Assembly: GCA_023392285.1 (NCBI GenBank)
Contig: JAEVZK010000051.1
Coordinates: 1-5,706 of the forward strand
Direction: 5' to 3'
Source of the DNA: Armatimonadota bacterium
GTDB taxonomy: Bacteria; Armatimonadota; Fimbriimonadia; Fimbriimonadales; Fimbriimonadaceae
DNA: 5,706 nt
The notes under the pieces were generated by a model. It saw only the letters and a list, made by a program, of their open reading frames with translations, was not told the origin of the DNA and did no database searches. Numbering within the stretch: the first letter of the stretch is position 1; every line of letters begins with the position of its first letter. The position numbers and the translations under genes were made by a program. Shown here in pieces: positions 1 to 5,314 of the stretch.

Positions 1-689
1 TCAAGGACCTTTGGATCGATATCGGTGCGGCAAGCCGCCAAGATGTGCTGAACGCGGGTATTCAACTGGGCGATTGCGTGACGTACCAAGTGGAATTCGA
101 AATGCTGCTGAATGGAAGAGCCACCGCGCGAGGCTTTGACAACAAGATGGGCTCCTTCATCGTTGCAGAGGCGCTTCGTTATCTCGTGGAGGACGGCGGT
201 CTGGACGACGGTGTGGGTGTTTACGCGGTCGCCACCGTTCAGGAAGAAATTGGCTTACGAGGAGCACGCACCAGTGCATTTTGGATCGATCCTCAAGTTG
301 GGTTCGCAGTCGATGTGAATCACGCGATCGATTATCCGACCGTTTCAAAGACGCGTCATGGCGTGCTCGACATAGGCAAGGGACCGTCCGTCATGCGTGG
401 AGCGAACAATAATCCCGTTCTGTTTAAGCTGGTTCGTCAAGCGGCGGAGGAGGATAAGATTCCTTTCCAGGTCGACGTGGCACCGGGCGGCACGGGGACC
501 GACGGAAACGCGATGCAGATTAGCCGCGGAGGTATGGCCGTGAGCGTCATGGGCGTACCTTTGCGATACATGCACACTCCGTGCGAGCTGCTTTCCTTGG
601 AAGATGTTGACAACTGCGCGCGTTTGATGGCCGCAGCCATTCGCCGAATCAAGCCGGACACGGACTTCACCCCGCGCTTAGAACGGTGA
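1..689 (+). CDS. M42 family metallo-aminopeptidase (glutamyl aminopeptidase/endoglucanase-M type), 5' end missing
   Basis: This is the C-terminal two thirds or so of an M42-family dinuclear metal aminopeptidase. These are cytosolic enzymes, often large TET-type assemblies, that trim N-terminal residues from peptides. The reading frame is open from the left edge (first full codon at 3, reading KDLWIDIGAASRQD), so the true start lies outside the window. The GTG at 45 is internal to a conserved stretch. Visible motifs are the metal-binding Asp in RGFDNKMGS (codon 138-140), the Glu pair in ATVQEEIGLRGA (243-248; catalytic base and metal ligand), the Asp of FAVDVNHA (312-314) and the C-terminal His of YMHTPCE (573-575). 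The glycine-rich APGGTGTDGNA segment (about 483-515) is also typical. The first metal-ligand His of the family should lie upstream of the window. The gene stops with TGA at 687-689 and faces csaB tail to tail. The family is clear; substrate preference cannot be read from the sequence. Confidence 0.93.
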   Translation, partial: KDLWIDIGAASRQDVLNAGIQLGDCVTYQVEFEMLLNGRATARGFDNKMGSFIVAEALRYLVEDGGLDDGVGVYAVATVQEEIGLRGARTSAFWIDPQVGFAVDVNHAIDYPTVSKTRHGVLDIGKGPSVMRGANNNPVLFKLVRQAAEEDKIPFQVDVAPGGTGTDGNAMQISRGGMAVSVMGVPLRYMHTPCELLSLEDVDNCARLMAAAIRRIKPDTDFTPRLER

Positions 690-705
690 ATGGTGTGGGT
701 AGTCG

Positions 706-733
706 GTAGCCAGCGGATTGCCGCTCTGGCTAC
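706..733. terminator. Bulged hairpin between convergent genes, possible two-way terminator
   Basis: GTAGCC (706-711) plus AGCGG (712-716) pair with CCGCT (721-725) and GGCTAC (728-733). The loop is ATTG and there is a 2-nt CT bulge at 726-727, giving 11 base pairs in total. It starts 17 nt after the M42 stop, and its right arm covers the csaB stop codon (730-732). The position suits a shared terminator for the two convergent genes. No T-run follows it on either strand, so it is not a textbook intrinsic terminator. It could instead be a 3'-end stabilising hairpin or work with Rho. Confidence 0.5.
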
Positions 734-1797
734 GGGCTTCCCAACATCTGATTGAATAGCTCGATATTGATCATCGCCTGCTTCCGCAGATCTTCGACTT
801 TGCGCTCGACGATCTTTTCGTTTCGCTCTCGGCTCTTGATGTGCTGCACGAAGAGATCGTAAATGCGTTGGGCGGTGATCCCCTCCATGGTGGGCGCGGC
901 ACCGATGTCGAGCATGTGCGCGAATGCAGAGACTTTCGGATCGTAGCTCACCATTAACGGCGGAACCCCCACCGTCGCGGCAAGGATTCCAGCGTGCAGG
1001 CGCATCGCGATGACGCTATCCATTCTCGCGATCCGCTGCTGGAGTTGCATAGGAGATGCCAGCTTCTTGATGTCAGGAATTTTGCCGCCCTGCGCCTTGG
1101 CAATTTCAAGAATTAGCGGAGCGTCGGCGGAGCGATCCATCTCGATTAGAACCGGCATGTAGCCATTTTGGAAGAGCATGCGGCAAAGCTCACCGAACAC
1201 TTTCACCACGTCCTTATCTTTGCCGTGCGGGCGAACCGAAATGCCCACCGACTTCATATTGCCAACTGAAAAACCGCCGACGTCGGAATCAGCTGGCGCG
1301 GGGAGCAAGAACGCGCAATCGGCAGCGACACGAGGAGTTCCTTTATAGCCAATGTTCTTGAGAGTCGTTACCGAGCCTGGGTCACGCACCACCACCAGAT
1401 CAGCGAGGTTGAAGGCCGAAGCGGCTGCCCGTTTACCAAAAAAGCTATTCAGTGGGCCGACACCTTGGCCCAGCAAGGCCACTTTCTTGCCCGCATTCTT
1501 GGCCATTTTAACCACCTGCTGGTAATAAACGGCCGATTTGAAACTGGTCACGTCCTGGAAAATGCTGCCTCCAGGATAAACGAGGACATCGCACTTTTGA
1601 ATGGCGACTTTCACCGCAGCCATATCCTTTCGCTGCACGGAGGTGAAACCATAATTCCGAAAAGTTTCTTCGGGACTTCCGCTTAGCACGGTAATCGAGT
1701 GCTTGGTATCGCCCAAGCCGTGGACGAAGCCGAGCATGATCGCGTCGTCACCAACATTTCCACAGCCAAAATAGCCCGACAGGAGCAGGTTTGCCAA
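730..1797 (-). CDS. csaB: Polysaccharide pyruvyl transferase, CsaB-like
   Basis: This is a 355-aa cytoplasmic enzyme of the polysaccharide pyruvyl transferase family, which adds a ketal pyruvate from phosphoenolpyruvate to a cell-wall polysaccharide precursor. In Bacillus, CsaB-dependent pyruvylation makes the polymer that SLH-domain S-layer proteins bind. Motifs counted from the chosen start: SGYFGCGNVGDDA (7-19), GGSIFQD (76-82), GQGVGPL (110-116), VRD (137-139), SVRPHGK (187-193) and AMRLHAG then SYDPKV (264-289). The last carries the conserved RLH and the GVP-x-SYD signature of CsaB. The start is taken as TTG at 1797-1795, because family members begin only a few residues before the LSGYFG strand. 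The open frame continues upstream to a GTG at 1929, but that start would overlap the preceding gene by about 124 nt. The gene follows the DUF5693-like gene by 8 nt, so the two are surely co-transcribed. It ends with TAG inside a hairpin. Product confident; exact start less so. Confidence 0.9.
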   Translation of the reverse strand: MANLLLSGYFGCGNVGDDAIMLGFVHGLGDTKHSITVLSGSPEETFRNYGFTSVQRKDMAAVKVAIQKCDVLVYPGGSIFQDVTSFKSAVYYQQVVKMAKNAGKKVALLGQGVGPLNSFFGKRAAASAFNLADLVVVRDPGSVTTLKNIGYKGTPRVAADCAFLLPAPADSDVGGFSVGNMKSVGISVRPHGKDKDVVKVFGELCRMLFQNGYMPVLIEMDRSADAPLILEIAKAQGGKIPDIKKLASPMQLQQRIARMDSVIAMRLHAGILAATVGVPPLMVSYDPKVSAFAHMLDIGAAPTMEGITAQRIYDLFVQHIKSRERNEKIVERKVEDLRKQAMINIELFNQMLGSP

Positions 1798-1816
1798 AGT
1801 TTTCTTCAGTCTCCCT
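1798..1816 (-). promoter_or_regulatory. Ribosome-binding region deciding the csaB TTG start
   Basis: Upstream of the TTG at 1797, the - strand reads AAAGGGAGACTGAAGAAAAC. GGGAG (1815-1811) is 13 nt from the TTG, longer than ideal; the weaker GAAG (1807-1804) is 6 nt away. The stop codon of the upstream gene (1808-1806) lies within this stretch, so terminating ribosomes could re-initiate at the TTG. An in-frame TTG at 1827-1825 is the next alternative but has only a weak GGA upstream. Confidence 0.45.
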
Positions 1817-3629
1817 TTGGCAGCCAACGCTTTGCGACTGTCCAAACGATGAACCCAATGATAACACCCGCGACGATTCCGACGCCGATTCTTGCTAATG
1901 ACAGCGTCACTGGCGTATGAATGTGGCACATCGTATTCACGATGCTCGTTTGCCCGATTGCGCCTCCGGCAAGGGCGAGGGTTGTCCAGAGCCCTAATGT
2001 GGCGTTCGGCTTGCGTTTGTACATCGAGAGCATGCCGATGCCGAGGATGAGGAGCGGATGCCCAATCATGAATTCTTTGGTTCGAGGCCGCACGAACAGA
2101 ACTTGATCGAGCAGAAAGCGCATCTTTAATTCAAAGCCACTCACCCCAGCCGGATTGTCGTTGCCAGTGCGGCTGTTCATAAATGCCAGCGCAGCCAAGA
2201 TGACCAGGGCCAACAATGAGGCGCCCCAGGTGACCGGTGACTTTAACGCTTCCTTCATTCCGCCGATTCGAACGAAATAGTAAATCGCCACCAGCACGAT
2301 CGGCACGAATACCGCAACCTTCACCCCTTCGAATTGGGAGGCGCGAATGTAGTATGGCAACGTATTCAGAAGCCCGGCAATCGACAACCCGCCCACTAGG
2401 CTTACGGCAGAGACGAGCAGGTAATCCAAAAAGACGTTGATCTTCTTCCGTGCGTCGAGAATAAGAAACGCCGCTGTCGGGAAGATGAGCGCCCCCAGCA
2501 ACGCTTCGTAGGGGCGGGCGCTCTTGGACCAGCAGGCGAGTCCCAGCAGGAACAGAAAGCCGATTCCGGCAAGCCGCCATACCGATGACTTCACAAATGT
2601 GGCCCCAACAAAGTAGCCCGTGGGAATCAGGCTGAGTCCGATCAGGACGAAAAGCCATTTGGGAACAGCGGGATCGTCGTAAGGGTGAGCGACCCCCATC
2701 GAGCCGCCCTGCTTCTGCACATCGAGGTTAATCTTCTTGACGAAGTCGGCAAAGCTGGCAAGAGGATCGGGCGCCGCTTGCGTCATCGGCCGTACCAGGA
2801 GAATGCGCATGCCTCGCTCTCTCGCTGCTCGCGAATAGCGATCAATGCCTTCGCTGATAGGGAGCTTGTCCAGTTCGGCGGTCTGAGCGGAGTGCAGCCG
2901 CACCACCGATCCCGGAACGGCATCGAGAACATTTTGATCACCGCCCAGTTTGGTGAATTCGGGACTTGCATAAAGCATGTTCAGCTTTTGAAGTTCGTCC
3001 GTGAGATCCTTGATGGAATCACGCCGACCCAGAACTTGGTCTCCACTTGGAAGGAAAACTGTTGCGCCAAGTTCGTTAGCCCAATCCAGCGTGCCACGAA
3101 CGTAGTCAGAATCGACGCCGACGGGATTGTTCATTCTTGCGATGATGCCCAGTCCAGCTTTTCTAACCGTCGCCGCTTGCTCCGGGCTAAGCCCAATGGC
3201 AGTTGCGCGTAGCGTGTAGGGGCCGACCGCAGGGTACGTGATCGGACCGGTGGCGTTTGAGTTGATGAACCAGCTCCCCCCGAAGCGCAGAGGAAAAGCC
3301 CGCGTGACGCGCTCCCGGTCGATTGGATCCTTGACGATGAGCGTGCGGTTGGCACCAAGGCTCGCCCGGTCCTCCACCACAAGGTCTCCAACCGATTCTT
3401 CAGAAAGAACCACCGACTGCAGCCCCTGGAGCTTTAAATTTGCGAGCGCCTGCTCGATCGGCACCCCCTTCGCAGCCGCCAGAGTTTCAATCGTCTCGTA
3501 TTCGGTCGCGATACTGATCGCCTTATTGTGTTGCTCAACTCGGTATCGGTAAGAGATCGAACATAGCGAGAGGAGCGTCGTGAGAAGGATCGACGGAAGG
3601 AGCCATGCAGGAATTTTCGGTGGGTTCAT
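1806..3629 (-). CDS. DUF5693-like polytopic membrane protein
   Basis: This is a 607-aa membrane protein of unknown biochemical function. I match it to the DUF5693 family from its layout and its position before csaB, not from a database search. A signal-anchor helix lies at about 8-26. A soluble region at about 30-320, probably outside the cytoplasm, has alternating strands and helices (e.g. LGIIARMNNP, GATVFLPSGDQ, SVVRLHS, GMRILLVRP) resembling a TIM-barrel-like fold. About nine hydrophobic segments follow, near 325-346, 350-368, 374-391, 399-420, 436-453, 467-484, 521-537, 545-561 and 575-598. The C-terminal part carries FMIGHP (520-524) and NTMCHIHTP (565-573), polar and His-rich stretches beside membrane helices that are likely functional. 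The ATG at 3629 has no clear Shine-Dalgarno but directly precedes the anchor helix. Tight linkage to csaB suggests a role in making, exporting or anchoring the pyruvylated polysaccharide; that role is inference. Confidence 0.82.
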   Translation of the reverse strand: MNPPKIPAWLLPSILLTTLLSLCSISYRYRVEQHNKAISIATEYETIETLAAAKGVPIEQALANLKLQGLQSVVLSEESVGDLVVEDRASLGANRTLIVKDPIDRERVTRAFPLRFGGSWFINSNATGPITYPAVGPYTLRATAIGLSPEQAATVRKAGLGIIARMNNPVGVDSDYVRGTLDWANELGATVFLPSGDQVLGRRDSIKDLTDELQKLNMLYASPEFTKLGGDQNVLDAVPGSVVRLHSAQTAELDKLPISEGIDRYSRAARERGMRILLVRPMTQAAPDPLASFADFVKKINLDVQKQGGSMGVAHPYDDPAVPKWLFVLIGLSLIPTGYFVGATFVKSSVWRLAGIGFLFLLGLACWSKSARPYEALLGALIFPTAAFLILDARKKINVFLDYLLVSAVSLVGGLSIAGLLNTLPYYIRASQFEGVKVAVFVPIVLVAIYYFVRIGGMKEALKSPVTWGASLLALVILAALAFMNSRTGNDNPAGVSGFELKMRFLLDQVLFVRPRTKEFMIGHPLLILGIGMLSMYKRKPNATLGLWTTLALAGGAIGQTSIVNTMCHIHTPVTLSLARIGVGIVAGVIIGFIVWTVAKRWLPKGD

Positions 3630-3638
3630 CTTTGGAGT

Positions 3639-3656
3639 GCGCTAACTCGTTAGCGC
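3639..3656. promoter_or_regulatory. Perfect 18-bp palindrome, candidate operator or 5' hairpin
   Basis: GCGCTAAC (3639-3646) and GTTAGCGC (3649-3656) are exact inverted copies around a 2-nt centre (TC). The element begins 10 nt upstream of the DUF5693-like ATG. A symmetric 8-2-8 site fits binding by a dimeric transcription factor. As RNA it can fold as a 7-bp stem with a 4-nt loop next to the start codon, where a Shine-Dalgarno would normally be; none is visible. No T-run follows on the - strand, so it is not an obvious terminator. Which of these roles it plays cannot be told from the sequence. Confidence 0.5.
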
Positions 3657-3664
3657 TTTCGACT

Positions 3665-3687
3665 GCGAAGCTTGCTTCGCTGCAAGC
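3665..3687. repeat. Two overlapping, mutually exclusive inverted repeats
   Basis: GCGAAGC (3665-3671) and GCTTCGC (3674-3680) form a perfect inverted repeat around TT. The segment GCTTGC (3670-3675), which includes part of that repeat, is also the exact inverse of GCAAGC (3682-3687), with a 6-nt loop. An RNA could form one stem or the other but not both. On the - strand the second stem is followed only by TTCGC, so a terminator role is weak. The site lies midway between the rhomboid and DUF5693-like genes. Confidence 0.45.
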
Positions 3688-3692
3688 GGTGG

Positions 3693-3720
3693 TGCGCGTC
3701 AAGCCGAGATCGGACGCGCA
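3693..3720 (-). terminator. Hairpin just after the rhomboid gene, possible terminator or 3' stabiliser
   Basis: TGCGCGTC (3693-3700) and GACGCGCA (3713-3720) are perfect 8-bp inverted copies with a 12-nt loop. The stem starts 2 nt after the rhomboid stop codon (TGA, 3725-3723). The loop and adjacent base also contain a small CCGA/TCGG pair (3704-3707 with 3710-3713). A GC-rich stem right after a stop is typical of a transcript 3' end. No T-run follows on the - strand, so termination, if any, would be inefficient or factor-dependent. Confidence 0.45.
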
Positions 3721-3722
3721 AA

Positions 3723-4403
3723 TCAGAAGTCATATTCGAATTCAGATTCCCTTCCTCGGAGGATCGCTTGCCGACCGCCAACAATCAAGACGGTCAGCAT
3801 GCCCGCAAGGAACCCACCTGCGTGCGCCCAATTTGCGACGCCCTGCTGGGGAATGGCGATTTGATAAACAAACCATAACCCGAGAAGAATCCAGGCGGGC
3901 AACTCAAAGGTGAGAAACAGCAGAAGGGGAACAAAAATTTCGATTCGGTTTCCGGGAAAGAGCAGGAAATAGCAGCCGAGGACGCCCCCGATCGCTCCGG
4001 ACGCGCCGAGCACCGGAACCATGGAATGGGGGTCGACGAAGATGTGAGCCGCGGCCGCGATGATGCCCCAAAAGATGTAATAGATAGCGTATCGTGGAGC
4101 GCCAAGGGCGACTTCGATCGCCGGTCCGAAGACCATCAGGAACAACATGTTTCCGATCAGGTGGGTCAGATTGCCGTGCAAGAACATCGACGTAAAAATC
4201 GTGGCGGGAGCGAGTAAATCTCCTCCGTTCTTCAGCACGTTCACAATGGTCTGTGGTCGCAGCGTCAAGTCTGCGAAGGTGACGCTCGGCCCGGAGATCG
4301 AGCCATGGCGATCCCAAAGAAAAATGATGACGTTGAGCGCGATCAGCGTCCAAGTGACGATTGGCACCTTTCGGCTGAATCGGTTGTCTCGGATCGGGAT
4401 CAT
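3723..4403 (-). CDS. Rhomboid family intramembrane serine protease
   Basis: This is a 226-aa polytopic membrane protein that cleaves transmembrane segments of other proteins within the lipid bilayer. The catalytic serine is S135 in GASGAIGG and the catalytic histidine is H194 in WAHAGG. HGNLTHLIGN (76-85) is the family's HxxxxHxxxN motif, whose His and Asn help form the oxyanion hole. Hydrophobic segments lie near 15-30, 67-75, 82-98, 105-123, 131-149, 155-182 and 192-209, consistent with the six-helix core. The opening MIPIRDN followed by the first helix is usual for bacterial rhomboids of this type. The C-terminal tail after the last helix is short and ends in an acidic-aromatic sequence (SEFEYDF). 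The gene sits 91 nt after lpxC and 93 nt before the DUF5693-like gene, with gaps on both sides, so it may be its own transcription unit. No Shine-Dalgarno precedes the ATG. The substrate is unknown. Confidence 0.93.
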   Translation of the reverse strand: MIPIRDNRFSRKVPIVTWTLIALNVIIFLWDRHGSISGPSVTFADLTLRPQTIVNVLKNGGDLLAPATIFTSMFLHGNLTHLIGNMLFLMVFGPAIEVALGAPRYAIYYIFWGIIAAAAHIFVDPHSMVPVLGASGAIGGVLGCYFLLFPGNRIEIFVPLLLFLTFELPAWILLGLWFVYQIAIPQQGVANWAHAGGFLAGMLTVLIVGGRQAILRGRESEFEYDF

Positions 4404-4446
4404 GGCGGGAAAATTCTACCGTTCAAATGGAACTGACGGGCTGACG
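4404..4446 (-). promoter_or_regulatory. Candidate promoter of the rhomboid gene, with a direct repeat
   Basis: On the - strand TAGAAT (4418-4413) resembles a -10 box and lies only 9 nt before the rhomboid ATG, so a transcript from it would be leaderless or nearly so. This agrees with the missing Shine-Dalgarno. No convincing -35 element is seen at the usual distance. Just upstream, CGTCAG occurs twice 8 bp apart (4446-4441 and 4438-4433 on the - strand), a spacing that could serve an activator. A weak inverted pair, GTTC/GAAC (4421-4433), lies between. All of this is tentative. Confidence 0.3.
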
Positions 4447-4494
4447 TACACATACAAACAGCAAGAGGCGGTGAAGTGGTGCCGCGCAGATTCT

Positions 4495-5304
4495 TTAGGA
4501 GGACTCATGATGGACGGATTGGTACAGTCGCCATGCGGTTTCGACGTTGGTGCGGTGTCCCGACCTTTCGGCAGTGACATTGAGCAGACGTGCGGGAATT
4601 CCTGCCAAATAGAGGTCTCCCATAAGGTCGAGGAGCTTGTGCCTCGCCGGCTCATCGCGAAATCTCGGCACATTCTTGTAGCCGTCAATGCCGATAATGA
4701 GCGCCTTTTCAATATCCAGACCTTTCGCCAGCCCGGCTTGGAGAACGGCGGGCACCTCGTCGGCACGGGCGAAGGTGCGGGCGGGAGCAATCTCTGAGGC
4801 GTATTGGCTTATGACCTCAGCGGTTTCATAGGTCTGCTCGCCCGGCCAATGCCCGTCCGCTTCGTAGGTGTAGCGCCATTGTCCCTCCCCCTTTCCCACT
4901 GCGATCTTCACCGGCAGCTCCTGAAAGAAGACTCGCGAGAACGGCTGGCTGAAGTCTCGCTCCCCAATTACAGTCATACCACCCCGCTGGATCGCCTCGA
5001 CGTAGGGTTGAGCACTCCCGTCGAGCGCGGGTAGTTCGGGACCATCGAGCTCAATTTCTGCATCGGTTATCTCCAGACCGCATAAGGCGCTCATCAAGTG
5101 CTCGATGGTGCTGATCGATCCAAGCCGGGTGCATCTTGACGTATCGGTCACGTGATCTGGCCGAGCTGGCGTCCGCTCCGATCCTAAACGAAAGGCAATT
5201 CCGTCTTCGCCGGGATGGACCTTCACGTTTACGGGAACTCCGCCGTGCAAGCCGAGACCCTCAAACGAGACGGTGTCCGCAACCGTGCGGCGAGGCGCAA
5301 TCAC
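4495..5304 (-). CDS. lpxC: UDP-3-O-acyl-N-acetylglucosamine deacetylase (LpxC)
   Basis: LpxC is a cytoplasmic zinc enzyme that removes the acetyl group from UDP-3-O-acyl-GlcNAc, the committed step of lipid A synthesis. The 269-aa protein shows all the key parts: the N-terminal TVSFEGLGLHGG (11-22); STIEHLMSALCGL (65-77) with E68, matching the general base, and H69, a zinc ligand; LPALDGSA (91-98); IAPARTF (172-178); RHKLLDLMGDLYLAG (221-235) with zinc ligands H222 and D226; and SGHRTN (248-253) with the catalytic H250. It is shorter than E. coli LpxC (305 aa), mostly through shorter loops and C-terminus, but no active-site residue is missing. It starts with GTG at 5304-5302, which overlaps the lpxD stop as GTGA. 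GGAG (5313-5310 on the - strand) lies 5 nt before the start. Translation is therefore probably coupled to lpxD. The gene ends with TAA at 4497-4495. Confidence 0.96.
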   Translation of the reverse strand: MIAPRRTVADTVSFEGLGLHGGVPVNVKVHPGEDGIAFRLGSERTPARPDHVTDTSRCTRLGSISTIEHLMSALCGLEITDAEIELDGPELPALDGSAQPYVEAIQRGGMTVIGERDFSQPFSRVFFQELPVKIAVGKGEGQWRYTYEADGHWPGEQTYETAEVISQYASEIAPARTFARADEVPAVLQAGLAKGLDIEKALIIGIDGYKNVPRFRDEPARHKLLDLMGDLYLAGIPARLLNVTAERSGHRTNVETAWRLYQSVHHESS

Positions 5305-5314
5305 TTGTTCTCCA
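5301..5314 (-). promoter_or_regulatory. GTGA overlap and ribosome-binding site coupling lpxD to lpxC
   Basis: The lpxC start GTG (5304-5302) and the lpxD stop TGA (5303-5301) share bases in a 4-nt GTGA overlap. On the - strand TGGAGAACAA precedes the GTG, giving a clear GGAG Shine-Dalgarno at 5-nt spacing inside the last lpxD codons. This fixes the lpxC start and implies translational coupling. Confidence 0.85.

Noticed and set aside
45..47. GTG at 45 as the start of the M42 peptidase
   Set aside because: The frame stays open to the left edge, and the upstream residues (LWIDIGAASRQD) belong to the conserved family sequence.
1798..1929. Longer csaB reading frame beginning at GTG 1929
   Set aside because: It would overlap the DUF5693-like coding region by about 124 nt in another frame. 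The extra 44 residues (basic, low complexity) do not look like the CsaB N-terminus, which begins near LSGYFG.
2131..2658. 175-aa open frame on the - strand inside the DUF5693-like gene
   Set aside because: It is an out-of-frame shadow of a clear membrane-protein gene, has no recognisable motif, and its composition looks like a frameshifted reading.
2685..3212. 175-aa open frame on the + strand antisense to the DUF5693-like gene
   Set aside because: It has no ribosome-binding signal or family motif that I can see, and long antisense frames are common opposite moderately GC-rich genes.
4467..4486. GCGG/CCGC stem after lpxC as a terminator
   Set aside because: Only four base pairs around a 10-nt loop with no T-run; too weak to call.
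4147..4797. 216-aa open frame on the + strand antisense to the rhomboid gene and lpxC
   Set aside because: It spans two well-supported genes and the gap between them, shows no known motif, and starts inside the rhomboid active-site region.
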